Of a stretch of 64,000 nucleotides of DNA, positions 46,692 to 54,825 are shown piece by piece (the first letter of the stretch is position 1; every line of letters starts with the position of its first letter). The notes under the pieces are model-generated. The model saw only the letters and a program-made list of their open reading frames with translations. It had not been told where the DNA came from and searched no databases. Location: contig NZ_VCJO01000003.1 in NCBI RefSeq assembly GCF_009712475.1, positions 308,906-372,905 on the forward strand, read 5' to 3'. Both the position numbers and the translations under genes were made by a program. Origin of the DNA: Micromonospora sp. CP22. Its GTDB lineage: Bacteria; Actinomycetota; Actinomycetes; Mycobacteriales; Micromonosporaceae.

Positions 46692-46874
46692 CGAGCCAAC
46701 AGCCGTTGCCTAACGGAGCCGGACGTCCACCTTGGCCTGCCGCTCCGCTGCGCTCATCTGCGGGTGGTCAGTGGGCCCGCACCTGACGGCAACACAGAGG
46801 GTCCACAGCGCCCTGCGATGCACATCGAGGTTCGATCACTACGTTCCGTGACGAGTTCGACTGAAAGCCTTCCG

Positions 46875-47486
46875 TCACAACTGCCCCTCAATCCCGAGCC
46901 AAGCGTGGACTTCCCGACGGATTTCTGGATTCGTCAAGTGATCGGCAATCCATGGCAGCGCGGACAAAATCCTCTCAACCCCCCTTAGCGCCGACGCTTG
47001 AGCATCAGGCTCCTGGCTTCCGGAGTCGTAAGAAGCACCGATAGGAGCGAAGAAGGATTCGTCGGCGGCTAAGTACTGCCTTCTCCTAGCCTGAGCCGCT
47101 ACCACTGCCTCGTCTCGAGGCAACGGAACATGCTCCAGCGCCCAGGCCGCAGAACCGTCAGGCGTTAGCACGACCGGCAACTCACTAACCGGCAAGTTGA
47201 GACGGACCGCTGCCGCCGCAAGCCTGAGCAACCAGTACGCCCCCAACGACGCATCAATATCGTGGCGTTCGACAGCCAGAATTGCAGCCACAGCACCGAG
47301 CTTCAGGTCGGATATACGTTGATCTTGATCAAGGTTCCTTAGCGGGCTCACGGCCGATTCGACCGACTCGAACAGCGCCTGCCACCACTGGGGCGACACC
47401 CGTTGGGGGAACCGAGCACGCAGCCACTCACCGAGCGAGTCGAGCGGGATCACCCGAAGTTCCTGCAACTCTGATTGCGCTTCCAC
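46875..47486 (-). CDS. probable immunity protein for the adjacent RHS toxin
   Basis: A 203-aa soluble, mainly helical protein starting MEAQSELQELRVIPLDSLGE. No family is recognised and there is no signal peptide or membrane segment. GTG at 47484-47486 shares one base with the TAG stop of the toxin gene and uses a GGAAGGG inside the end of that gene, so it is translated coupled to it. A small soluble gene directly after a polymorphic-toxin C-terminus is the classical immunity position. The codon pattern is slightly less GC-rich than neighbours, consistent with transfer. Confidence 0.75.
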   Translation of the reverse strand: MEAQSELQELRVIPLDSLGEWLRARFPQRVSPQWWQALFESVESAVSPLRNLDQDQRISDLKLGAVAAILAVERHDIDASLGAYWLLRLAAAAVRLNLPVSELPVVLTPDGSAAWALEHVPLPRDEAVVAAQARRRQYLAADESFFAPIGASYDSGSQEPDAQASALRGVERILSALPWIADHLTNPEIRREVHAWLGIEGQL

Positions 47487-49207
47487 TACGGAGCCCTTCC
47501 GCCGTAATCTCTAATAGCTCTTAGCGGAATTTGCACACCTGCCGCACCAAAGGCGTCCACGCCCCGCTGAATGAACGCGCCGGCACAGCTAGAACACGGG
47601 GTATAGTGGCCCGTCATGTTGTCGAACGATGTCATTGCACCATTGCGGAACGAGATTTGCCCTGCCGCCATAACAGGAGCACCACCCGAGGCTACCGTGT
47701 GATGGATGCCGCGCCCCGCAGCAACCATATTCAGATCTCCTCCCTCCCTCACTGTCCAGAGAAAGTCCCCACTTCCCGAGGCCGCGCGCGAGAAGCCAGA
47801 AGTGCCCGCTGCAACAGGTGAAATGCCCGCAAGATCTGCTTCCATCAGCTCCAGCGACAGATCTCCGGGTCGATTGTTTGGAACTGGCCCGCAGTTGTGT
47901 ACGAGCACTGGCGTGTTGCCGGCGAGCACATAGTACGTGTGGGTGTTGGCGACGGTGAGGTTGTGGACGGTGGCGCGGGGGACGCTCCAGCGGTCGATCG
48001 CGGTGATCTGGACGTAGGTGCCAGCGCTGGTTTGGAGCCACTGGCCTGGCTGGAGGTCGGTAGCGTCGATCCACTCGCCCAGCTCGGGTACCCAGAACGG
48101 GTGGCCGTCGGTGGCGGTGACCTCGGCGGTCTCCGAGCCTTGGTCGCCGTCGGTGTCGATGACGACCTTCACCAGGTCCTTGACGCCGTCGCCGGTGATC
48201 GCGGCGCTGACCGTGTCCACCTCGGTGCGACCGGTCTCCGGATCGGCGACCACTACCTTGTCGCCGGGCTTGACGTCCTCGATCGCCTTGGTTGAGCCGT
48301 CGGCCATGAGCACCCGCGTGCCCGGCACGAAGCTGTTGCTGATAGGGCAGGATTCGCCACCCGACGACCCGCCATCGTTGCCGCTGGAGCCGCCGTTGCT
48401 GCGGTTGGAGGCGCCGGAGGAACCGCCCGGCTTCGAGTCGCCCTTGCCGCCACCGCCGCCGCCCTTGCCACCGCCGCCGTCCTTGCCGCCGGCACCGCCG
48501 GAGGCTGCCGACGAGCCCTTCGGGTTGGACTTGGCCTGGGCTTCCTTCTGCGGGGCGTTACCCGTCTTCTTCGCCGACTGGGTCGCCTTGTTGCTGGTCG
48601 AGTTGACCTTGTCGGCGGCCTTCTTCTTCGCCGCCTGGGCGGCCTTCTTGGCCCGTTCGATGGCGAGCTTCTTGGCCTGCAACGCGGCGGCCTCGGCAGC
48701 TCGCGCCGTTGCCAGCACTGCCTCGGCGGCCCGCTTCGCCGCCTGCCATGCCTGGATCGCGTTGATCGTCCGGTTGACCGCCCGGATCACCGCTGGGATC
48801 TTGGCGACCTTTGTCCAGGGGATGGCGTTGAGGATGAGGCTGCCGCACGCCCACATGTCACCGCCGCCGAAGCAGTTCAGGGCGTCGTTGATGCCGATGA
48901 ACTCCTTGAGGATGTACCACGCGGAGTCGAGGATGACCGAGATCAGCGACCGGCCCATGTTGGCCTGCGCTTGAGCGATCATCGCCGACGACAATCCTGC
49001 ACCGGCCAGTGCCGCCGCCGTCTCCGACGCGGTCAACGCCACCGACAGACCCGACGGGTCGGAGTGGGTGACCGGGTTGTTGTGGGCGTACGTGTAGCCG
49101 TTGTTCTGCACCGGGTCGGTCCGGTCCAGCACCGGGTCCGCGGACAGGAACCGACCCACCTCCGGGGCGGGACAGTTCGTCGTACCCGTTCCACACCGTG
49201 ATGCCAC
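47486..49207 (-). CDS. RHS polymorphic toxin C-terminal segment: RHS core end, HINT protease, toxin domain
   Basis: A 573-aa frame from GTG 49207. Residues 17-53 are the end of an RHS core (GRFLSADPVLDRTDPVQNNG; NPVTHSDPSG). Residues 60-285 are hydrophobic then Lys/Ala- and Gly-rich linker. A HINT autoprocessing domain spans 287-439 (Cys287; TDGHPF with His369; VLVHNC with His437, Asn438, Cys439). Residues 440-573 are the toxin domain with HHTVASGGAPVMAAGQ and NMTGHYTPCSSC (Cys538, Cys541). There is no secretion signal; the normal long N-terminal RHS region is missing. Codon use is less GC-biased at the toxin end. Confidence 0.85.
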   Translation of the reverse strand: MASRCGTGTTNCPAPEVGRFLSADPVLDRTDPVQNNGYTYAHNNPVTHSDPSGLSVALTASETAAALAGAGLSSAMIAQAQANMGRSLISVILDSAWYILKEFIGINDALNCFGGGDMWACGSLILNAIPWTKVAKIPAVIRAVNRTINAIQAWQAAKRAAEAVLATARAAEAAALQAKKLAIERAKKAAQAAKKKAADKVNSTSNKATQSAKKTGNAPQKEAQAKSNPKGSSAASGGAGGKDGGGGKGGGGGGKGDSKPGGSSGASNRSNGGSSGNDGGSSGGESCPISNSFVPGTRVLMADGSTKAIEDVKPGDKVVVADPETGRTEVDTVSAAITGDGVKDLVKVVIDTDGDQGSETAEVTATDGHPFWVPELGEWIDATDLQPGQWLQTSAGTYVQITAIDRWSVPRATVHNLTVANTHTYYVLAGNTPVLVHNCGPVPNNRPGDLSLELMEADLAGISPVAAGTSGFSRAASGSGDFLWTVREGGDLNMVAAGRGIHHTVASGGAPVMAAGQISFRNGAMTSFDNMTGHYTPCSSCAGAFIQRGVDAFGAAGVQIPLRAIRDYGGRAP

Positions 49208-49331
49208 GGGCGTTGGTGGTGGTCAGTGGCCGGTCCCGGTGGTCGTACGTCATCGTGGTGGCGCCGGTGTCCGGGTCGGTGGTCCGGATCAGCCGGCCGC
49301 GCTGGTCGTACGTCGGGACCGTACCGGTCAA
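49165..49331 (-). pseudogene. RHS-repeat fragment out of frame with the toxin tail
   Basis: In another frame this stretch encodes YDQRGRLIRTTDPDTGATTM, TYDHRDRPLTTTNARG and ITVWNGYDELS, that is, typical YD repeats. At about 49165 the reading passes into GRFLSADP only by changing frame, so an internal deletion has joined an upstream repeat to the end of the core. The 5' end abuts non-RHS sequence next to the GNAT gene, showing loss of the rest of the parent gene. Confidence 0.85.
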
Positions 49332-49392
49332 CTGGCTACGGCGGTGCCATGGCCCGGATGGTTGACGCGGGTGTCGAGCCGGACGTTCGGCG

Positions 49393-49935
49393 TCAGGGGG
49401 AGGTCCGGAGGAAGGTCTCCACCTCGGTGCCGCCGTACCAGTCGGTGCGCCGGCCCAGGTGGGTCATGCCGAGCCTCCGACACACCGCCATCGAGCGTTC
49501 GTTCCCGGGTGCCACCACGGCGTACACCTGGCGGGTGTCGGTGGCGAACTCGGCCGCCAGCACGGCGCGGGCCGCCTCGGTGGCGTAGCCGTGGCCCCAG
49601 GAGTCGGGGTGCAGGTGCCAGCCAACCTCGATGTCCTCGGTCGGGGTGTGGCCGTCTCGCCCCGGTAGCGGCTTGAGTAGGACGCTGCCCGCCACCTGAT
49701 CGGTGTCCCGGACCTGGATCGCCCAGATGCCGTACCGGCCGGCGTACGGGGCGTACCGTTGCCGCCAGGCCGCCAACCGCTCGGCGGCTTGTCCGGGCTC
49801 GGTGAGCCGGCCTGCTCCCCCGCCCAGCCAGCGCATCACCTCGTCGCGGGAGTAGATGTCGTAGATGCGGGCCAGGTCGGCCGGTGTGTCGGTCCACTCA
49901 CGCAGGATCAGCCGGTCGGTCGTCGTGACGGTCAT
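49393..49935 (-). CDS. GNAT-family acetyltransferase (RimJ/RimL-like)
   Basis: A 180-aa enzyme: MTVTTTDRLILREWTDTPAD, WAIQVRDTDQVAGSVLLKPL, VGWHLHPDSWGHGYATEAAR (acetyl-CoA loop) and PGNERSMAVCRRLGMTHLGR. These features fit ribosomal-protein or small-molecule N-acetyltransferases of Acetyltransf_3. ATG at 49933-49935 is chosen because the domain begins there; no strong ribosome-binding site. The acceptor is unknown. Confidence 0.9.
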   Translation of the reverse strand: MTVTTTDRLILREWTDTPADLARIYDIYSRDEVMRWLGGGAGRLTEPGQAAERLAAWRQRYAPYAGRYGIWAIQVRDTDQVAGSVLLKPLPGRDGHTPTEDIEVGWHLHPDSWGHGYATEAARAVLAAEFATDTRQVYAVVAPGNERSMAVCRRLGMTHLGRRTDWYGGTEVETFLRTSP

Positions 49936-50117
49936 GGGCGGCGATGGTAGTCCGTTCCGGTGGTCGCCACGGTCGGCCGAGCAGGCACCGACGACAGGAC
50001 CGGCGCAGCGCCGGTAACAGAGGCGGCGCGGCACCGGTGAACAAACCGACGACAGGACCGGTGCGGCGTCGGTGACAGGGGCGGTTGTCGGGGCAGCGGA
50101 CGGGGAACTGAGGCGCG

Positions 50118-50957
50118 ATGGGCGGTGCGTGGAATCGGACGAGGCGAATCACCCGGGCGGCGTTCCGCCCGGTACGTGGTCGGGATCTGTCGCTGCACGC
50201 CGCCGCGATCACGTTCTACGGGGCGATCGCCGTGGTGCCGGTGGCGCTGCTGGCGATCTGGCTCACCTCGCTGCTGGTGGGAGCGTCCCAGGTGCGGCGA
50301 CTCACCGGGTACGCCGTGGAGACGCTGCCGGACGCGATCGGTGTGCCGCACGCGATGGCTGCGCTGGTCGAGGCCGGGGTCGGGCTGACGCCGTGGCTGG
50401 CGCTGGCCGCGCTGCTGCCGGCCTCGCTCTACGGCGAGGGGCTGCGGCGGGCGTTCGTCTCGGTCGCCGCGCCGCGCTCCGACGAACACCTGGTGGGCTG
50501 GCGGGGCCGAATACTGCTGCTGCCGCTGCTGGCGCCCGCCCCGGCGCTGCTGCTGTCGATCCTGCTGGCGCTGCCGACGACCACCGGGCTGGTCCGGCGC
50601 GGTGGTTGGGCCGGTGCGCTCGGGGTGGTGCTGTCGTTCCTGGCGGTGTGGTTGGTGCTCACGCCGGTGTTGGTGTGGGTGTTCCGGGTGGTGGGGCCGG
50701 CCTCGCCGGACTGGCTCTCCACGCTGGGGATGGGGTCGTTCACCGCGGCGAACCTCTCCGGTTTCCTGCACGGTTTCGTGCTCTTCGCCTCGTTGCCGCT
50801 TGATCTGGGCCTGCCCTTCGGCGGGCTGGACGAGGTGGGTGCCGCGGTGGCGATCCTGCTCTGGCTCTACCTGTTCCATGTGATTGTGCTGGCCGGCTAC
50901 TCCGCGACCCTGGCCCTGTCCGGCTGGCGTGCCCGCCGCCGCGATGGTCGTTCCTGA
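50118..50957 (+). CDS. YihY/BrkB-family inner membrane protein
   Basis: A 279-aa polytopic protein. It shows the family start LSLHAAAITFYGAIAVVPVA, then GVGLTPWLALAALLPASLYG, and an end with VGAAVAILLWLYLFHVIVLA and GYSATLAL. Six helices are expected. The family was once labelled RNase BN in error; function is unknown. ATG at 50118. Confidence 0.88.
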   Translation: MGGAWNRTRRITRAAFRPVRGRDLSLHAAAITFYGAIAVVPVALLAIWLTSLLVGASQVRRLTGYAVETLPDAIGVPHAMAALVEAGVGLTPWLALAALLPASLYGEGLRRAFVSVAAPRSDEHLVGWRGRILLLPLLAPAPALLLSILLALPTTTGLVRRGGWAGALGVVLSFLAVWLVLTPVLVWVFRVVGPASPDWLSTLGMGSFTAANLSGFLHGFVLFASLPLDLGLPFGGLDEVGAAVAILLWLYLFHVIVLAGYSATLALSGWRARRRDGRS

Positions 50958-51033
50958 GGTTCCCGCCCGAGCGGGTACGAACCGAGGGCCAACTTCATGA
51001 GGCATGGGGGCCGCGGACGGTTAGGGTGCGGGA

Positions 51034-52632
51034 ATGGTGGCTGGTGAGGTGCCGGGGCGGGCGGACGTCGTCGTGGTCGGGTCGGGGCACAACGGGCTGG
51101 TGTCGGCGGTTCTGCTGGCCCGGACCGGGCTGGACGTGCTGGTGTTGGAGGCAGCCGACGTGATCGGCGGCGCGACCCGGACCGAGAAGCCGTTCCCGAA
51201 GGTGCCCGAACTGCGCCACTCCACCGGGTCGTACCTGCTCGGGCTGATGCCACCGGAACTGCTGGCCGCGCTCGACGTCCGGATCCCGGTGCTGCGCCGC
51301 GACCCGCACTATTTCCTGCCGACTCCCGGCGGGGTCGGCTCGCCGTACCTCCTCTTCGGCGCCGACGCGGCGGCCACCCGGGCACAGCTCGCCGAGGTCT
51401 TCTCCCCCGCCGACGCGGCCGCCGACGAGGCGTTGCAGGCCGAACTGGCCGCGTTGCGCGACGACGTCGCCCCGGCCTGGCTGTCCGAGCCGCTCAGCGT
51501 CGAGGAGACCGCCGACCGGTACGTCCGCCCCACGCTGCGACAGGTCTTCATCGACCTGGTACGCGGCTCCGTCGCCGACTACCTGGCCCGCTTCGACTTC
51601 CGTTCCGAGCTCCTGGTCAGCATGTACGCGGTCACCGACGGCCTGTCCGGGCTCAACGCCGGCCCCGACGACCCGGGCACCGGGCACAACTTCCTGGTCC
51701 ACAACATGTGCCGGCTACCCGGCTCGGGCGGCACCTGGATGATCGCCGAAGGTGGCATGGGCACCGTGTCGCGGATCTTCGCCGAGGCGGCCCGCGCCTC
51801 CGGGGCCCGGATCGTCACCGGTGCCCCGGTCACCGCGATCACCCTCGACGGAGGTGCCGCCAGCGGCGTGGTGCTCGGCGACGGCCGACAGATCTCCGCC
51901 GAGGTGGTGCTCGGCGCCTGCGACCCGTACCGGCTGATGGAGCTGTTGCCCGACGACGCGCTGCCGACCACGCTCAGCAGCCGGATGACGGCGGTCCGGC
52001 GCACCGGCAGCACCCTCAAGCTGAACCTGGCCCTGCGTGGCCTGCCCCGCTTCTCCTGCCTGCCCGAGGACGCGGCGAGCCCCTTCGGCTCGACGATCCA
52101 CCTGCTGCCCGGTTCGGCGTCGCTGACCGGCGGCGCGGGCGAGTCGCCGATGGCGGCGCTGCGCGCCATGTGGGCCGACGTGCGGGCCGGGCGGCTGCCG
52201 GAGGAACCGACCATCGAGTGGTACCTGCACACGACCGTCGATCCGTCGCTGGCCGACCCGGGCGGGCACCACTCGTCGGCGCTGTTCGTCCAGTCCGTGC
52301 CGTACGAACTGGACGGCACCACCTGGGAGGCGGCGCTGCCCGGTTACGTCGACAAGCTGGTCTCGATCTGCGAACGCTACGCCCCCGGCACCGGCGACCT
52401 GATCGCCGACGCGGTCCCGCTGCCGCCGCCCGGCATCGAGGCACACTTCGGCATCACCGGCGGGCACATCCACCACGTCGACAACACCGTCTCGTTCGCC
52501 GACCGGATGCCCTACGCCACCGGCATCGACGGGGTGTACGCGGGCAGCGCCGGCTGTCACCCGGCCGGCAGCGTGATCGGGGCCGCCGGCCACAACGCCG
52601 CCCAGCGCATCCTCGCCGACCTCGGCCGCTGA
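51034..52632 (+). CDS. phytoene desaturase-like FAD-dependent oxidoreductase
   Basis: A 532-aa flavoprotein with the N-terminal FAD-binding motif DVVVVGSGHNGLVSAVLLAR followed by VLVLEAADVIGGATRTE, a GGMGTVSRIFAEAARASGAR segment, and the C-terminal FAD motif GVYAGSAGCHPAGSVIGAAG. It belongs to the CrtI/PYROXD2-like amine oxidase superfamily, but no carotenoid genes are adjacent and the substrate is uncertain. TAGGGT 6 bases before the ATG suggests leaderless transcription. It ends at the dispersed repeat. Confidence 0.87.
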   Translation: MVAGEVPGRADVVVVGSGHNGLVSAVLLARTGLDVLVLEAADVIGGATRTEKPFPKVPELRHSTGSYLLGLMPPELLAALDVRIPVLRRDPHYFLPTPGGVGSPYLLFGADAAATRAQLAEVFSPADAAADEALQAELAALRDDVAPAWLSEPLSVEETADRYVRPTLRQVFIDLVRGSVADYLARFDFRSELLVSMYAVTDGLSGLNAGPDDPGTGHNFLVHNMCRLPGSGGTWMIAEGGMGTVSRIFAEAARASGARIVTGAPVTAITLDGGAASGVVLGDGRQISAEVVLGACDPYRLMELLPDDALPTTLSSRMTAVRRTGSTLKLNLALRGLPRFSCLPEDAASPFGSTIHLLPGSASLTGGAGESPMAALRAMWADVRAGRLPEEPTIEWYLHTTVDPSLADPGGHHSSALFVQSVPYELDGTTWEAALPGYVDKLVSICERYAPGTGDLIADAVPLPPPGIEAHFGITGGHIHHVDNTVSFADRMPYATGIDGVYAGSAGCHPAGSVIGAAGHNAAQRILADLGR

Positions 52633-52633
52633 G

Positions 52634-52692
52634 GCGTAAGGAAGGGCACCTTGTTAACGCCTGGCGTATTAAAAGGGGCCCTTCCTAACAGG
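52634..52692. repeat. dispersed AAGGAAGGGNCCCTT element, inverted pair
   Basis: GTAAGGAAGGGCACCTTGTT (52636-52655) followed by AACGCC is matched on the opposite strand by TTAGGAAGGGCCCCTTTTAA (from 52688 down), so the two units face each other and the whole can fold. It is located 4 bp after the oxidoreductase stop, and 18 bp before the convergent MBL-Rieske stop. It may double as a terminator. Related to 44984-45038. Confidence 0.85.
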
Positions 52693-52709
52693 CGGGAAGG
52701 CGGCACGCG

Positions 52710-54278
52710 TCAATTGGTGGGTTGAGGGGCCTCTTCACCGACACGGTGGGCGCGGACCTTGTGACCGACGCTGGTCAGGCAGCGCCCGCTGGGCAGGTCG
52801 AAGCGCCAGCCGTGCAACTGGCAGGTGAGCTGGTCGCCGTCGACGATGCCGAACCGGCTCAGGTCCGCCTTCAGGTGCGGGCAGCGTCGCTGCACCACCC
52901 AGTCGCCGATGGTGATGTCCTCGGCGTCAACCGCGCGCTCGTGCTCGTCGTACCAGCCTTCGGCGTACTGCAGCCGCTCGGTGGACAGGCACTTGAAGAA
53001 GGCGTAGACGAACTCGTTGTACTGCCCGATCCGCGCTGCGGAGAACCGGCACGAGAGGAAGAGCGAGTTGACCCAGTCCACCTCGCCGATGTGCAGCAGG
53101 TGTTCCACCAGCGCCCGCTCGGTACGGAACCGGTAGCGCACCTTCTCGTCGGCGTACGGCCGCACCTGCTTGCCGGGGAAGTCCACCACGATCGACTCGA
53201 CGCTCTCGCCGTTGTAGCCGACCAGGTCGAAGCGGACCGGACCGCCGACCCCCTTGGCCAGGTAGATCGACTCGTCGAGCAACGGTTCGATGCGCTGCTT
53301 GAGCTCCTTGAGCACGTCGATCTCCGGGTGCCGCCAGGACGCCTTCTCCGCCTCGATGATCGGGCGCTTGCGCTCGCGCATCTCCTCCAGGTGGGCGACC
53401 TTGTTCGCGAAGAACTCCTCCACCGGCACCGGATGCGTGGTGGTGGCGCCGGTCGTGGTGATCTCACTGACGCTGCCGGGCAGCAGCACGATGCCGTTGG
53501 TGCCGCCGACCTTGGCGTACTCGGCCAAGAAGACCGACTGGTCGGGGAAGATGTTGCCCTCGTCGCCGAAGATGTCGTTGAACTGCCACAGCTCGTCGTC
53601 GAGGAAGCACGGCGGGCCGGCGATCGGGAAGACGTGGTCGGCCTTGAGGTCGTCGATGTAGCGCCAGGTGCGGTCGAACTGCCGCTCCCGCTTCTGCTTG
53701 CCGAACGCGGTCTTCGCCGACTGCGGCAGCTCGTAGACCATCGGGTACCAGATCGCGCCGGAGAACTGCAGCAGGTGCGCGTGCACGTGGCCCAGTTCGG
53801 CGAAGGTGCTCAGGTCGGTCGGGCGGGCGTCGTTCTGGTTGAGCAGCCGTACGCCGTCGTACTCCACCCAGAGCGAGGAGTCGCCGATCGGGCCGTCGGT
53901 CGGACTGGTCAGCGCCTGAATCATGATCTTCAGGCCGCCGTCCAGCTCGACGACCTCCTCGTTACGGGTCTTCAGGAACTTCGTGAAGCCGAGCTCGCGG
54001 AACTCGTCCTCCATCTCGGAGGTGGGGAACTCCGGCAGCAACACGGTGGCCTTCTTCGACACGTACCGCTTGAGGTGGGCCGCGTCGAAGTGGTCCCGGT
54101 GCAGGTGGGAGACGTACAGGTAGTCGACGTCACCGAGGGTCTCCCAGTCGAGCTGGGAGTTGTCGGGGAACGGGAACCAAGAGGCGAAGTAGGCCGGATT
54201 GACCCACGGGTCGCACAGGATGCTGCCCGCGGCAGTGTCGATCCGCATGCTCGCGTGCCCCGTACCGGTCACTCGCAC
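52710..54278 (-). CDS. MBL-fold metallohydrolase fused to C-terminal Rieske [2Fe-2S] domain
   Basis: A 522-aa cytoplasmic protein. Residues 1-260 form an UlaG-like metallo-beta-lactamase fold (GHASMRIDTAAGSILCDPWV; VSHLHRDHFDAAHLKRY with the HxHxDH motif; FPIAGPPCF). A helical middle follows, then a Rieske domain at about 455-510 with ligands in RCPHLKADL (Cys, His) and TCQLHGWRFDLPSG (Cys, His). CMP-Neu5Ac hydroxylases combine the same domains with Rieske first. Substrate unknown; an oxygenase or redox-regulated hydrolase are possible. GTG at 54278 follows GAGGGGG. Confidence 0.88.
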   Translation of the reverse strand: MRVTGTGHASMRIDTAAGSILCDPWVNPAYFASWFPFPDNSQLDWETLGDVDYLYVSHLHRDHFDAAHLKRYVSKKATVLLPEFPTSEMEDEFRELGFTKFLKTRNEEVVELDGGLKIMIQALTSPTDGPIGDSSLWVEYDGVRLLNQNDARPTDLSTFAELGHVHAHLLQFSGAIWYPMVYELPQSAKTAFGKQKRERQFDRTWRYIDDLKADHVFPIAGPPCFLDDELWQFNDIFGDEGNIFPDQSVFLAEYAKVGGTNGIVLLPGSVSEITTTGATTTHPVPVEEFFANKVAHLEEMRERKRPIIEAEKASWRHPEIDVLKELKQRIEPLLDESIYLAKGVGGPVRFDLVGYNGESVESIVVDFPGKQVRPYADEKVRYRFRTERALVEHLLHIGEVDWVNSLFLSCRFSAARIGQYNEFVYAFFKCLSTERLQYAEGWYDEHERAVDAEDITIGDWVVQRRCPHLKADLSRFGIVDGDQLTCQLHGWRFDLPSGRCLTSVGHKVRAHRVGEEAPQPTN

Positions 54279-54468
54279 CGCAGTTCCCCCTCAAAGAGAC
54301 AATCAAGGTGTACGCCCCAGAACGCTACCGGAGGCAGTCTGGTCCTTGCCCCGCGACGCCGGTAGTGCCCCACCGCCCACCTGAGCGGGGCCTATCGGCC
54401 CTGGCCGGAAACCTTCGCAGGGGACGTGCCAGACTAGCCGGAGATCCGTTCGCGAGGAAGGACCGACA

Positions 54469-54690
54469 GTGGCAGGAAGCGAGCCGGTAACGTCGCCAGA
54501 CCAGCACAAGCCCGGGCATCGTAAGGCCGGGCGGATCGGCGCGGTACTCACCGCGTTCGCGCTGCTGGCGATGCTCTGCGGCAACCACGAGGGCAGGGTC
54601 GAGAATCTCTGGCTGATCGGTCTGGCCGCGCTCCTGCTGCTCATCGTGATCGGTGACGCGGTGCTGCGCCGCAACGGCCTGCGTTCCTGA
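54469..54690 (+). CDS. small membrane protein, DUF2631-like
   Basis: A 73-aa protein with Pro/His-rich start (MAGSEPVTSPDQHKPGHRKA) and two membrane helices (AVLTAFALLAMLCGN; LWLIGLAALLLLIVIGDAVL), with HEGRVE between them. The pattern fits actinobacterial DUF2631 proteins, which in mycobacteria lie near rlmN and dxr. GTG at 54469 follows AAGGA. Function unknown. Confidence 0.8.
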   Translation: MAGSEPVTSPDQHKPGHRKAGRIGAVLTAFALLAMLCGNHEGRVENLWLIGLAALLLLIVIGDAVLRRNGLRS

Positions 54691-54770
54691 CGCGGTCGAC
54701 CTGCGCTCCTGACGGACCAGGTGCCAGCGACGGCCGGTCGGTCCACCGCCGTACCCACCTACGCGACGAA

Positions 54771-54814
54771 GCGCGAGGGCCCGCCCCCGGTTTTCCGGTG
54801 GCGGGCCCTCGCGC
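54771..54814. terminator. 15-bp perfect hairpin, convergent terminator
   Basis: GCGCGAGGGCCCGCC (54771-54785) pairs fully with GGCGGGCCCTCGCGC (54800-54814) around a 14-base loop that contains TTTT. It sits 12 bp from the divIVA-like stop on the minus strand and after the small membrane gene on the plus strand. It is the strongest terminator in the window. Confidence 0.88.
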
Positions 54815-54825
54815 GTCGACGGTCG

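Noticed and set aside
45457..46713. 418-codon plus-strand open frame
   Set aside because: Runs antisense to the Uma2 and DUF397 genes and the regulator remnant; no ribosome-binding site or domain.
47486..47890. Cytidine-deaminase assignment for the toxin domain
   Set aside because: PCSSC fits half of the motif, but the required upstream [HC]xE is not found at a suitable place. Left unassigned.
45048..49400. Integrated element with integrase and att sites
   Set aside because: No integrase, recombinase, transposase or tRNA is visible and I find no matching direct repeats at the edges beyond the dispersed AAGGAAGGG elements.
52722..54365. 547-codon plus-strand open frame
   Set aside because: Antisense to the MBL-Rieske gene, whose metal ligands and Rieske motifs show the true strand.
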